This document shows positions 1 through 6,552 of a DNA stretch of 17,536 nucleotides, in pieces. This DNA is from an uncultured Veillonella sp. (GTDB lineage Bacteria > Bacillota > Negativicutes > Veillonellales > Veillonellaceae): NCBI GenBank assembly GCA_900538355.1, contig UPXS01000029.1, forward strand, positions 1-17,536, given 5' to 3'. The notes beneath the pieces were generated by a model. That model did not search any database. It was given only the letters and a program-made list of their open reading frames with translations, and was not told the origin of the DNA. Positions within the stretch are counted from its first letter, which is position 1, and every line of letters begins with the position of its first letter. The translations under genes and the position numbers were made by a program.

Positions 1-1095
1 GTTACCAGTTTCGTTAACAAGGGATACGATAGGAAGTTCAGTTTTGCCTTCCTTGTTATAACACATAACGATGTTAAAGTCGTCTTCACCATGTGCAGGT
101 GCTGTATGTACGCAACCAGTACCAGCTTCAAGTGTTACATGATCACCGCATAATACAGTAGATTTACGTTCTACGAATGGATGTTTGAAATCAGCCAACT
201 CTAAGTCTGCACCGGAGAAGCGATTTACGATTTCGTAGTCTTCGATACCAATGTCTTTCATGGCAGAATCAACGAGTTCAGTAGCCATCAAGTAGTATTC
301 GTCGCCTACTTTTACCCAGCCGTATTCAAGGTCAGGGTTAACGGAGATTGCTACGTTGGCAGGCATTGTCCAAGGAGTAGTTGTCCAGATAACAGCAAAT
401 GCTTGTTTTGGATCTACGCCAGCTGGCAATGTTACCTTTTTCTCGGATACGTAAGGGAATTTTACGTAAATGGAGAAAGATTTTTTCTCAGCATATTCAA
501 TTTCTGCTTCTGCCAATGCAGTTTCACAGTGTGTACACCAGTATACAGTTTTAAGCCCTTTGTAGATATGGCCGCGTTTTGCCATTTCGCCGAAGATACC
601 AAGTTGCTTTACTTCGAACTCAGGGCGCAATGTCAAATAAGGGCGATCCCATTCACCTAATACACCAAAGCGAATGAAGTCTTGTTTTTGAGTTTCTACG
701 CATTCCAATGCATATTCCTTACATTTGTTGCGCAAGTCCAATGGAGCCATTTCATGACGGTTAAGACCAGTATTTTTAATAACCGCATGCTCGATTGGCA
801 AACCGTGTGTATCCCAACCAGGAATATAACGTGTATAGTGACCAGTCATTGTTTTGTATTTCATGATGATGTCCTTCAACGTTTTGTTGAGGGCATGACC
901 GATGTGCAATTTACCATTTGCGTACGGAGGGCCATCATGCAAGATGAAAGGTTTTGCGTCTTTACGCAATTCCAAACGTTTTTCGTAAATTTTGTTATCT
1001 TCCCAGAATTTTAAGATTTCTGGTTCGCGCTTAGGCAAATTGCCGCGCATTGGGAATTCTGTTTCAGGCAAATGTAACGTCTTACCGTAATCCAT
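1..1095 (-). CDS. ileS: Isoleucyl-tRNA synthetase, 5' part only (runs off the left edge)
   Basis: This cytoplasmic class I aminoacyl-tRNA synthetase charges tRNA-Ile with isoleucine. The first 365 codons are present and open throughout; the rest lies left of base 1. The protein begins MDYGKTLHLPETEFPMRGNL. The class I signature PPYANGKLHIGHALNK is at about residues 56-71, with a literal HIGH at 64-67. Further IleS-type stretches follow, including GWDTHGLPIE and VYWCTHCETALAEAE. The later part (YVSEKKVTLPAG, FAVIWTTTPWTMPANVA) is the start of the editing (CP1) domain. The KMSKS loop and C-terminal zinc site are not in the window. The ATG at 1095-1093 has AGGAG about 7 bases upstream. The T-box leader directly upstream fits tRNA-Ile control. 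Identification is secure. Confidence 0.97.
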   Translation of the reverse strand, partial: MDYGKTLHLPETEFPMRGNLPKREPEILKFWEDNKIYEKRLELRKDAKPFILHDGPPYANGKLHIGHALNKTLKDIIMKYKTMTGHYTRYIPGWDTHGLPIEHAVIKNTGLNRHEMAPLDLRNKCKEYALECVETQKQDFIRFGVLGEWDRPYLTLRPEFEVKQLGIFGEMAKRGHIYKGLKTVYWCTHCETALAEAEIEYAEKKSFSIYVKFPYVSEKKVTLPAGVDPKQAFAVIWTTTPWTMPANVAISVNPDLEYGWVKVGDEYYLMATELVDSAMKDIGIEDYEIVNRFSGADLELADFKHPFVERKSTVLCGDHVTLEAGTGCVHTAPAHGEDDFNIVMCYNKEGKTELPIVSLVNETGN

Positions 1096-1112
1096 GATGT
1101 GCTCCTTTTACA

Positions 1113-1145
1113 TAAAAAAATCGCCCGTCCCCGAAGGGACGGACG
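1113..1145 (-). terminator. Intrinsic terminator of the ileS T-box leader
   Basis: On the minus strand the stem GGGACG/CGTCCC (1126-1141) closes on a TTCG tetraloop. It is extended by outer pairs to 1122-1145 and followed by seven T residues (1120-1114). It ends about 18 bases before the ileS start codon. In T-box control this is the default OFF structure when tRNA-Ile is charged. Confidence 0.92.
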
Positions 1146-1340
1146 TAATATCCGTGGTACCACCCTACTGACCTTCTGTGAAAGCCACTTAAACATATAA
1201 CGGTGTTCACCGGCAGGATTCCTGCTTGCTCCAAAGTGATCCGCAAATCTCTAGATTTCCAAACCTTTCAGCCCATGAGTTTGGTCTCTACTAAATCCGT
1301 CTGAGACATGCCGTCTTTTTCAACGCAATATTCATATAAT
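1113..1340 (-). ncRNA. T-box leader riboswitch of ileS
   Basis: This is the untranslated leader of ileS. It senses uncharged tRNA by codon-anticodon pairing in Stem I and acceptor-end pairing in the antiterminator. The conserved T-box (minus strand AGGGTGGTACCACGG, within 1151-1166) is clear, and its UGGU bulge would pair with an ACCA tRNA end. Downstream is a strong terminator that competes with the antiterminator. An AGTAGA element typical of the Stem I loop-E side lies near the 5' end. The best specifier candidate is ATC (Ile) at 1240-1238, followed by A. I could not draw a full Stem I around it, so the Ile specifier rests partly on the downstream gene. Confidence 0.92.
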
Positions 1341-1345
1341 AGATA

Positions 1346-1375
1346 ATTATAGGTCTCATTAGGGGAAATTGTCAA
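1346..1375 (-). promoter_or_regulatory. Promoter of ileS (sigma-70 type)
   Basis: A perfect -35 TTGACA (1375-1370) and a perfect -10 TATAAT (1351-1346) are separated by 18 bases on the minus strand. The start of transcription would fall near 1340, at the 5' end of the T-box leader. Assigned from sequence only. Confidence 0.85.
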
Positions 1376-1410
1376 CTGTATAGATAGTTTAAATTTATAG
1401 ATTAACACAT

Positions 1411-1450
1411 AAAAATGCCACCTTTATTATGTTCCAATAAAGGTGGCATA
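1411..1450 (-). terminator. Terminator between the DUF805 region and the ileS promoter
   Basis: A perfect 14-base-pair stem (1415-1428 with 1436-1449, core GCCACC/GGTGGC) has a 7-base loop. On the minus strand it is followed by a short T run (1415-1411). It lies just after the remnant ORF ending at 1472 and just before the ileS promoter, so it should stop transcripts from the DUF805 genes. The plus-strand side lacks a T run. Confidence 0.75.
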
Positions 1451-1471
1451 TTCATACAAATAGACTTTACA

Positions 1472-1597
1472 TTATAGTGCTAAAAAGGATATCCAAATAT
1501 TTAGAACCCAAAGACAGAGGCACGCAATCATTGCTTTTTGATCCATGCTTTCAGATGGTGTATCTTTAAGGCCAGTGTGAACAGCCTCTTGTACCAT
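1472..1597 (-). pseudogene. Remnant of a DUF805-type C-terminal tail, 41 codons
   Basis: This is a short open frame just downstream of the zinc-ribbon DUF805 gene, in another frame. It has a polar start (HTGLKDTPSES), then a hydrophobic segment (ACLCLWVLNIWISFLAL) and a stop at 1472. Its TGLKDTPS matches TGLEETPS in the tail of the DUF805 protein encoded at 2484-3053, which is also followed by a membrane segment. The zinc-ribbon DUF805 protein has a looser version (GLIDATP plus a helix). No core DUF805 motif is present, so this looks like a leftover of a decayed or recombined copy. No convincing ribosome binding site precedes the ATG at 1597 or the internal ATG at 1546. A real 24-41 residue membrane peptide remains possible. 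Confidence 0.4.
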
Positions 1598-1610
1598 GCA
1601 AGAGGCTGTT
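1580..1610. repeat. Inverted repeat (12 bp stem) after the zinc-ribbon DUF805 gene
   Basis: AACAGCCTCTTG and CAAGAGGCTGTT form a perfect stem with a short loop, starting 22 bases after the stop codon at 1632. There is no T run on the minus-strand side. On the plus side the sequence is T-rich but broken. It could be a weak or factor-assisted terminator, or an RNA 3' end stabiliser. The ATG of the 41-codon remnant lies in its loop. Confidence 0.6.
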
Positions 1611-1631
1611 ATTTGTATGTGTATTTTATTT

Positions 1632-2267
1632 TTACATTGCACTAGTCATTAGCAATCGATCTACTAGGAACCATAGCACAAAGATGGCACATAGTAGGCC
1701 TGCTGTAAGGCCTGTTGTAGGTGTAGCATCTATTAAGCCAATTTCATGAGCCATTTGTTTTGTTAGAACAACATGGCCTGTCGGTGATCCGAATCGATTT
1801 TCGTGGCTTTCACCAGGAAGAGCCATCAACACTAACAATATAATTGTACCAATGACAGGAACAACACCAATAAACACAAGTGCGCCAGAACGGCCTTGAT
1901 CGTGCAAGCGTCGTACTGCAACAGCTACGCCAGGAATGACCATAACAACGGACATAAGTACAAGAATAACTAGCCCGAAGCCTACGCCAACGGCACTAGA
2001 GAGCGGACTAATATAGCTCAAGAACGCACAGGTAAACAGAATGGCTACAAATAGCAATTGGTACATCAAAAAGAAATTCCAATATTCGCTACGGCTAGCA
2101 CGGCCTTCAAAGTCAGCGTATTTATAAACAAAGCATTGTTTAAAGTTTTCAATCATGCCTAGACTATACTTATCTAACGAAATAGGTGCTTTGCGGATAC
2201 GTCCACAGTTTGGACAGTATCGTTCACTTTTTAACACCTCATGTCCACAATATGGACAAGGTCTCAT
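1632..2267 (-). CDS. DUF805 membrane protein with N-terminal zinc ribbon
   Basis: This is a predicted inner-membrane protein of 211 residues with unknown biochemical role. A zinc ribbon comes first: Cys4, Cys7, Cys18 and Cys21 (CPYC...CPNCG). The DUF805 core follows, with FEGRASRSEYW at about 53-63, VRRLHDQGRSG at 118-128 and ENRFGSP at 156-162. Likely membrane helices are at about 63-85, 93-115, 129-150 and 186-204. I chose the start at 2267 because AAGGAG lies just upstream of that ATG and the CPYC ribbon follows at once. An upstream in-frame ATG at 2363 would add 32 residues unlike the family and has no good binding site. A 216-base gap separates it from the DUF805 pair upstream, so it may have its own promoter. 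The ribbon suggests metal binding or protein contact, but this is inference. Confidence 0.88.
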   Translation of the reverse strand: MRPCPYCGHEVLKSERYCPNCGRIRKAPISLDKYSLGMIENFKQCFVYKYADFEGRASRSEYWNFFLMYQLLFVAILFTCAFLSYISPLSSAVGVGFGLVILVLMSVVMVIPGVAVAVRRLHDQGRSGALVFIGVVPVIGTIILLVLMALPGESHENRFGSPTGHVVLTKQMAHEIGLIDATPTTGLTAGLLCAIFVLWFLVDRLLMTSAM

Positions 2268-2392
2268 AATAAACTCCTTCCATCCACAGCAGGAAACAGT
2301 GAAGCTCATAAAGTCCTGTTGCTTTAACACATATAGTAACTTAGATATGTTTTGAGTAATCATATCTATATTTTTGAATTCATCTTGATTTC

Positions 2393-2420
2393 ATTTTACT
2401 ACAAAGTGTTATATTGTCTA
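2393..2420 (-). promoter_or_regulatory. Possible promoter for the zinc-ribbon DUF805 gene
   Basis: On the minus strand TAGACA (2420-2415) and TAAAAT (2398-2393) are 16 bases apart within the 216-base gap upstream of the gene. Each hexamer has one mismatch to consensus. The resulting leader would be about 120 bases. I see no strong terminator in the gap, so read-through from the upstream pair is also possible. Confidence 0.3.
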
Positions 2421-2483
2421 TAAAGGAGTTGTTAAACTTTTATAAAATAAAATAATAATTATGCTACTAAACGTAGACTAATA

Positions 2484-3053
2484 CTATATATAGCCATTAG
2501 CGTTAATACCATACCATAATATATCACCGATGGTATCACCAAATACGATGGATTGAAGAACAAATATGGTAATGCCCATAATCCAATCTTGTTTTCGGGA
2601 CGGCGTTTCTTCAAGCCCCGTAGATTGGTTTATTGTAGCCGTAATAGGAGTATAGCCAGTTCTTTCACCGTAGCTATTCTCACAGGCATCGCCCCGTTTC
2701 AATTCGTAGGTTAAGAATATAAAGAACCCAATAATAGGAATAAAGGAAATCAGCTGAGTCCAACCACTGCGGCCAATATCATGCATGCGTCGCGTTGTGA
2801 TGGCGATATTAGGAAGCACGAAAAATAGTGTTACCAATAACGTGATCGTATCAATAATGGACTCAAAATTATAGAGACCAACACCTTTACAGAGTATAGC
2901 TACTACCCCTAGTGTTCCTTGAACCATCATCATTCCAGCCATGAATCGCCAGTATTCACTACGGCTCGCACGGCCTTTAAAATTAGCGTAGTTTTTGATG
3001 CCTAGCACGAAGGCATCGGTATAGTTTAAATCATATACATTTACAGATGCCAT
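2484..3053 (-). CDS. DUF805 membrane protein
   Basis: A 189-residue predicted membrane protein with a complete DUF805 core. FKGRASRSEYW is at about 25-35, TTRRMHDIGRSGW at 87-98, and the post-helix element CENSYGERTG at 124-133 stands in for the usual NRFG motif. Hydrophobic segments lie at about 37-57, 66-86, 100-117 and 157-172. Its ATG at 3053 is three bases after the stop codon of the upstream gene. Its binding site (GAGGAGGAC) lies inside the last codons of that gene, so the two are probably translationally coupled. The tail TGLEETPS plus a fourth helix is the part echoed by the remnant at 1472-1597. Function unknown. Confidence 0.9.
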   Translation of the reverse strand: MASVNVYDLNYTDAFVLGIKNYANFKGRASRSEYWRFMAGMMMVQGTLGVVAILCKGVGLYNFESIIDTITLLVTLFFVLPNIAITTRRMHDIGRSGWTQLISFIPIIGFFIFLTYELKRGDACENSYGERTGYTPITATINQSTGLEETPSRKQDWIMGITIFVLQSIVFGDTIGDILWYGINANGYI

Positions 3054-3056
3054 GAC

Positions 3057-3980
3057 CTAGTCCTCCTCAAACTCTTCAAAACCAATGATTTTCCAACCAT
3101 TTCCAGTGCTGTATAAACGAACTAACATAGAAGGTCGTCCATCTACAAAATCCACCCTATATCCTATATAGTCCATAACAGCATCTTCATCAATATCTTG
3201 GGTGACATAGTCTAAGTGTATAGACTGAACTTCAGCACGCGACTCTTTTGTCTTAGCTTGTTGCCACAGATCAAAGGTGCCATATCGTTCCATTTCACGA
3301 CCGCTCAAATTGCGATACGCACTATGATAATCGCCGTTAGCCAGTTCTTTGTAATACTCTTTCACCACTAAATAGCCTTCTGTTGTAGCAGAATCACTAT
3401 GTAATAAACGGTTTGCTTTTTTAGTGAAAGCCCCATGCCCCAAGTTCCCAAAGGCAGTTTCTTCTATCATATAGTTATGCCCCATCATAGATGTACCTAC
3501 ACTGTTTGCAATCCACCCTAAAACAAGAAGTGCCACGATGAAGGCACCTGAAACAGATCGTTTTTCATGTATACTTGGTTCTACAGATATCTGTTCATTG
3601 GTTATGCTTGCTTCTTGTGTGGGAGCCGATCTTTTACATAACAAATAGAGCAACGCAATCCATCCTAAAATAGGAACAAAGATGAGAATCATCAAGGTTG
3701 GATCATTATTAGAGTCGCGTAACCGTCTCGCTACCATCATAATGGTGGGCAATACTAACACTACTGTTAATGCCATCAATACGCCGCCCCCTAAAGATAT
3801 GGCATATAAAAATCCATAGGGTATGAATGTGGCAAGACCTGTTATAAATGTAACTAGACCGTATACAAAGGTCATAGCACTGATGGTGAGCCAAAAGTCG
3901 GCTGTCGTTGTTCGTCCCTTATGATTTGCATAGTTTTCTACTAGCTCACGATAGAGGATTTCAAATACTCTCTGCTTCAT
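3057..3980 (-). CDS. Degenerate DUF805 protein with C-terminal NTF2-like soluble domain
   Basis: A 307-residue predicted membrane protein in two parts. The N-terminal part keeps the DUF805 outline but with altered motifs: NYANHKGRTTTADFW at about 16-30 in place of GRASRSEYW, and ARRLRDSNND at 84-93 in place of RRLHDIGRSG. Helices lie at about 31-52, 57-85 and 95-115. After a polar linker (116-143) comes another helix (about 145-162). A soluble region of about 130 residues follows (VVKEYYKELANGDYHSAYRN ... NGWKIIGFEEFEED), with the look of an NTF2-like or DUF4878-type fold. It would lie outside the membrane if the last helix exits outward. That fold call is inference from pattern. ATG at 3980 has TAGGAG upstream. 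It is first in a two-gene unit with 2484-3053. Confidence 0.8.
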   Translation of the reverse strand: MKQRVFEILYRELVENYANHKGRTTTADFWLTISAMTFVYGLVTFITGLATFIPYGFLYAISLGGGVLMALTVVLVLPTIMMVARRLRDSNNDPTLMILIFVPILGWIALLYLLCKRSAPTQEASITNEQISVEPSIHEKRSVSGAFIVALLVLGWIANSVGTSMMGHNYMIEETAFGNLGHGAFTKKANRLLHSDSATTEGYLVVKEYYKELANGDYHSAYRNLSGREMERYGTFDLWQQAKTKESRAEVQSIHLDYVTQDIDEDAVMDYIGYRVDFVDGRPSMLVRLYSTGNGWKIIGFEEFEED

Positions 3981-4025
3981 AAATCTCCTACTATATTTAG
4001 ATATGATACAAACTTAGATAACCCT

Positions 4026-4031
4026 ATTATA
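4026..4031 (-). promoter_or_regulatory. Candidate -10 box for the DUF805 gene pair
   Basis: A perfect TATAAT on the minus strand lies 45 bases before the start codon at 3980. The -35 region at the right distance (GTGATA) is poor, so the promoter may be weak or activator-dependent. Confidence 0.45.
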
Positions 4032-4065
4032 CTATGCTTTACCGACCCTATCACTTCATTTTTTC

Positions 4066-4094
4066 TTCATTAAATTTATCTATACTAATAATAT
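4066..4094 (+). promoter_or_regulatory. Candidate promoter for the small secreted protein
   Basis: TTCATT (4066-4071) and TAATAT (4089-4094) are spaced by 17 bases, upstream of the gene at 4147 and divergent from the DUF805 promoter. The two promoters share about 60 bases of AT-rich DNA. The hexamers are imperfect. Confidence 0.4.
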
Positions 4095-4146
4095 ATTTTT
4101 TACAACTAAAATTCGTGCAATTAAGTTTGTATAGGAGATAATAATT

Positions 4147-4437
4147 ATGAACGCTAAATTGACTAAAGTAGTAGCTATGGCCAGCTTGGCAGCATTCTTA
4201 TCCGTTGGTATTGGTGCCAATGTAGCACAAGCCAAAGATTACCACTTCAAAATCGGCGAAAACCATCGCATGGTAAAGAACGATGATGGCACAGTAGATA
4301 GCAGTGCTCATCCATGGTTCAAACCAGATCAAAAGAAATATAGAAAACACAAAATTTCTGAACGTGAAAAACATGACAAAAATGCAACTGCAAAACGCAG
4401 CGAACGTCATCAACGTTCCGAATCTACAAACGGCTAA
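4147..4437 (+). CDS. Small secreted, highly charged protein of unknown function
   Basis: A 96-residue protein that I do not recognise. It opens with a clear Sec signal peptide: Lys4 and Lys7, a hydrophobic core at about 8-24, and AQA just before a predicted cut after Ala29. The mature part of about 67 residues is rich in Lys and Arg (17) and also in Asp and Glu (11), with six His and no Cys. It carries a short HPWFKP motif at 55-60 and a very polar C-terminal half that is probably disordered. AGGAGA lies 8 bases before the ATG. It stands alone between the divergent DUF805 genes and a shared terminator. It could be a periplasmic or envelope-binding peptide, but nothing shows an enzymatic site. 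Confidence 0.82.
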   Translation: MNAKLTKVVAMASLAAFLSVGIGANVAQAKDYHFKIGENHRMVKNDDGTVDSSAHPWFKPDQKKYRKHKISEREKHDKNATAKRSERHQRSESTNG

Positions 4438-4497
4438 TTATTCCCCTTTCCTAACTGGTTATCCAGTCATATAACACATAACTAAACTAACTAACCT

Positions 4498-4533
4498 AAA
4501 AAGGACGTTATACACATGTATAACGTCCTTTTT
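4498..4533. terminator. Bidirectional terminator between the secreted protein gene and trpA
   Basis: A perfect 16-base-pair stem (core GGACGTTATAC/GTATAACGTCC) has a 4-base loop, with A residues on the left and T residues on the right. It can therefore act for the plus-strand gene ending at 4437 and for the trp operon ending at 4575. Confidence 0.88.
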
Positions 4534-4554
4534 AGTATGTATTGTATTATCTAT

Positions 4555-4587
4555 TTATTATGCGTTAGCTCTTATTATGCGTCAGCT
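4555..4587. repeat. 17-base tandem near-duplication at the 3' end of trpA
   Basis: Bases 4555-4570 and 4572-4587 match at 15 of 16 positions, separated by one base. The second copy contains the last codons and stop codon of trpA. The first copy repeats them just beyond the stop. It looks like a small local slippage duplication. Confidence 0.7.
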
Positions 4588-5366
4588 TTTAACACAGCTT
4601 GTTTCATAGATTGTACGTAATCAAACAACGCTTGGTCTGCATTTTCTCCGTGTTCTGCCACGATTTTAACGATAGCAGAGCCTACGATAGCACCATCAGA
4701 TACGCGCGCCATTGCTTCCGCTTGTTCTGGCTTAGAAATACCGAAACCAACGGCTACAGGAATATCTGTATATTTGCGAATGGTTTCAACGATAGATTTA
4801 ATATCTGTTTTGATTTCGCTACGCATGCCTGTAACACCGAGGGAAGATACGCAGTACACAAAGCCTTCTGCGTCTTTTGCGATCATTTCAATGCGATTTT
4901 CAGATGTTGGAGCGATCAAGGATACCACTTCAACACCGTGTTTATTAGCAATGCTAGCAAGTTCCCCTTTTTCTTCAAACGGCATATCTGGCACGATAAC
5001 GCCGGAGATACCAACCTCTTCACAGAGAGTAAAGAATTTTTCACGACCGAACACATAGATTGGGTTCAAGTAGGTCATGAACACGAGTGGGATAGTCACT
5101 GCATCTTCGCCAGTACGCAAACGACGCACCATATCAAAGATATCGTTGATTTTTACACCTGTAGAAAGGGCACGTGTGCTCGCTTCTTGGATAACTGGGC
5201 CTTCCGCTGTTGGATCGGAGAATGGAATACCGATTTCTACCATGTCGGCGCCGGCTTTCACCATCACGCGAATATAACGTTCTGTATTTTCAATACCATG
5301 GTCACCAGCACTGATGAATGGGATGAATGCCTTGCCCTTTGTGAAAGCGTCTTTAATTTTACTCAT
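4575..5366 (-). CDS. trpA: Tryptophan synthase alpha chain
   Basis: This subunit cleaves indole-3-glycerol phosphate to indole and glyceraldehyde 3-phosphate, and passes indole to TrpB within the alpha2-beta2 complex. It is 263 residues, a normal length. The catalytic Glu is Glu44 in MVEIGIPFSDP. The second catalytic acid, Asp60 in the enteric enzyme, aligns with Glu55 here (PTAEGPVIQ), confirmed by a GAA codon. Phosphate-site glycines are visible in SSLGVTG, AVGFGIS and GAIVGSAIV. The ATG at 5366 overlaps the end of trpB by 8 bases, which suggests translational coupling. It is the last gene of the operon. Confidence 0.97.
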   Translation of the reverse strand: MSKIKDAFTKGKAFIPFISAGDHGIENTERYIRVMVKAGADMVEIGIPFSDPTAEGPVIQEASTRALSTGVKINDIFDMVRRLRTGEDAVTIPLVFMTYLNPIYVFGREKFFTLCEEVGISGVIVPDMPFEEKGELASIANKHGVEVVSLIAPTSENRIEMIAKDAEGFVYCVSSLGVTGMRSEIKTDIKSIVETIRKYTDIPVAVGFGISKPEQAEAMARVSDGAIVGSAIVKIVAEHGENADQALFDYVQSMKQAVLKADA

Positions 5367-6552
5367 GAAGATCCACCCCTCTATATTTCGCCATAGCCGC
5401 TACGTCTTTATCGCCACGACCAGATAAACAAATAATAATGATATCGTCCTTGCTCATAGTAGGCGCAATTTTACGCGCATGTGCCACTGCATGAGCACTT
5501 TCAATAGCTGGAATAATACCTTCTAAACGAGACAAGTATTCGAAAGCATCTACCGCTTCGTCATCCGTTACAGGTACGTATTCAGCACGACCACTATCGT
5601 GCAAGTACGCATGTTCAGGACCGATACCAGGGTAATCAAGGCCTGCAGAGATAGAATATACTGGAGCAATTTGGCCGTCTTCGTCTTGGCAGAAGTAAGA
5701 TTTCATGCCATGGAAGATACCAACAGAACCTTTTGCAATTGTCGCTGCATGTTCCTCTGTATCGATACCGCGACCAGCTGCTTCACAACCGATGAGGCGA
5801 ACGCCTTCATCAGGGATAAAGTGATAGAACATACCCATTGCGTTAGAACCGCCGCCTACACAAGCCATAACAGCTGTTGGCAACTTGCCTTCTGCTTCAA
5901 GGATTTGCTCACGCGCTTCGCGGCTGATGATGGATTGGAAGTCACGAACGATCATAGGGAATGGATGAGCGCCCATAACAGAGCCCAATACATAGTGCGT
6001 ATCAGACATACGGTTTGTCCATTCGCGCAATGCTTCAGAAACAGCATCTTTTAATGTGCTTGTACCAGTTGTTACAGGATGCACCTTAGCGCCTAATAAT
6101 TCCATACGATATACGTTGAGCGCTTGACGTTCACAGTCTTCAGCACCCATGTATACTTCACATTCCATGCCCATCAACGCAGCAATAGTAGCTGTTGCTA
6201 CACCATGTTGACCTGCGCCAGTTTCAGCAATAACGCGAGTTTTACCCATGCGTTTTGCCAATAACATTTGTCCGATTACATTGTTTAATTTGTGGGAACC
6301 AGTATGGTTCAAATCTTCACGTTTCAAATAAATTTTGGCCCCACCAAGGTCTTTTGTCATGCGATCTGCATAGTATAAAAGAGATGGACGACCTGTATAT
6401 TTTTTATGTAAATCCTCAAGTTCGCGCACGAAATCAGGATCATCTTTGTATTTGTTGTATGCCTCTTCCAATTCGATGACTGCATTCATCAATGTTTCTG
6501 GCATAAATTGGCCACCAAAGGAGCCAAAATAACCATGTCTTTGTTCACTCAT
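5359..6552 (-). CDS. trpB: Tryptophan synthase beta chain
   Basis: This PLP enzyme condenses indole with serine to give tryptophan. It is 397 residues, the usual length of the standard (TrpB1) form. It begins MSEQRHGYFGSFGGQFMPE. The PLP lysine is Lys88 in HTGSHKLNN, the catalytic Glu is Glu110 in AETGAGQHG, and the phosphate-binding loop GGGSN is at about 233-237. The C-terminal SGRGDKD holds the serine that contacts the PLP ring nitrogen. I chose the ATG at 6552, which has an AAAGG site upstream and starts with the typical N-terminus. An in-frame ATG at 6588 would add 12 atypical residues. It lies 172 bases after the trpC/F gene, the only long gap inside the operon. Confidence 0.97.
   Translation of the reverse strand: MSEQRHGYFGSFGGQFMPETLMNAVIELEEAYNKYKDDPDFVRELEDLHKKYTGRPSLLYYADRMTKDLGGAKIYLKREDLNHTGSHKLNNVIGQMLLAKRMGKTRVIAETGAGQHGVATATIAALMGMECEVYMGAEDCERQALNVYRMELLGAKVHPVTTGTSTLKDAVSEALREWTNRMSDTHYVLGSVMGAHPFPMIVRDFQSIISREAREQILEAEGKLPTAVMACVGGGSNAMGMFYHFIPDEGVRLIGCEAAGRGIDTEEHAATIAKGSVGIFHGMKSYFCQDEDGQIAPVYSISAGLDYPGIGPEHAYLHDSGRAEYVPVTDDEAVDAFEYLSRLEGIIPAIESAHAVAHARKIAPTMSKDDIIIICLSGRGDKDVAAMAKYRGVDLHE

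Noticed and set aside
403..1014. Plus-strand open frames opposite ileS
   Set aside because: They lie entirely within the clear ileS coding region, have no start signals and show no domain pattern.
1011..1196. A minus-strand 61-codon frame across the ileS leader and start
   Set aside because: It runs through the T-box, terminator hairpin and the first codons of ileS, and has no binding site.
2268..2363. Longer zinc-ribbon DUF805 protein with 32 extra residues
   Set aside because: AAGGAG directly precedes the ATG at 2267, and the extra residues do not resemble the family.
4454..4467. Small hairpin ACTGG/CCAGT after the secreted protein gene
   Set aside because: Only 5 base pairs and no T run. 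The strong hairpin at 4498-4533 is the clear terminator.
4599..5396. A 265-codon open frame on the plus strand opposite trpA
   Set aside because: It is the mirror of trpA codons, has no ribosome binding site, and its protein is rich in Cys, His and Phe without recognisable motifs.
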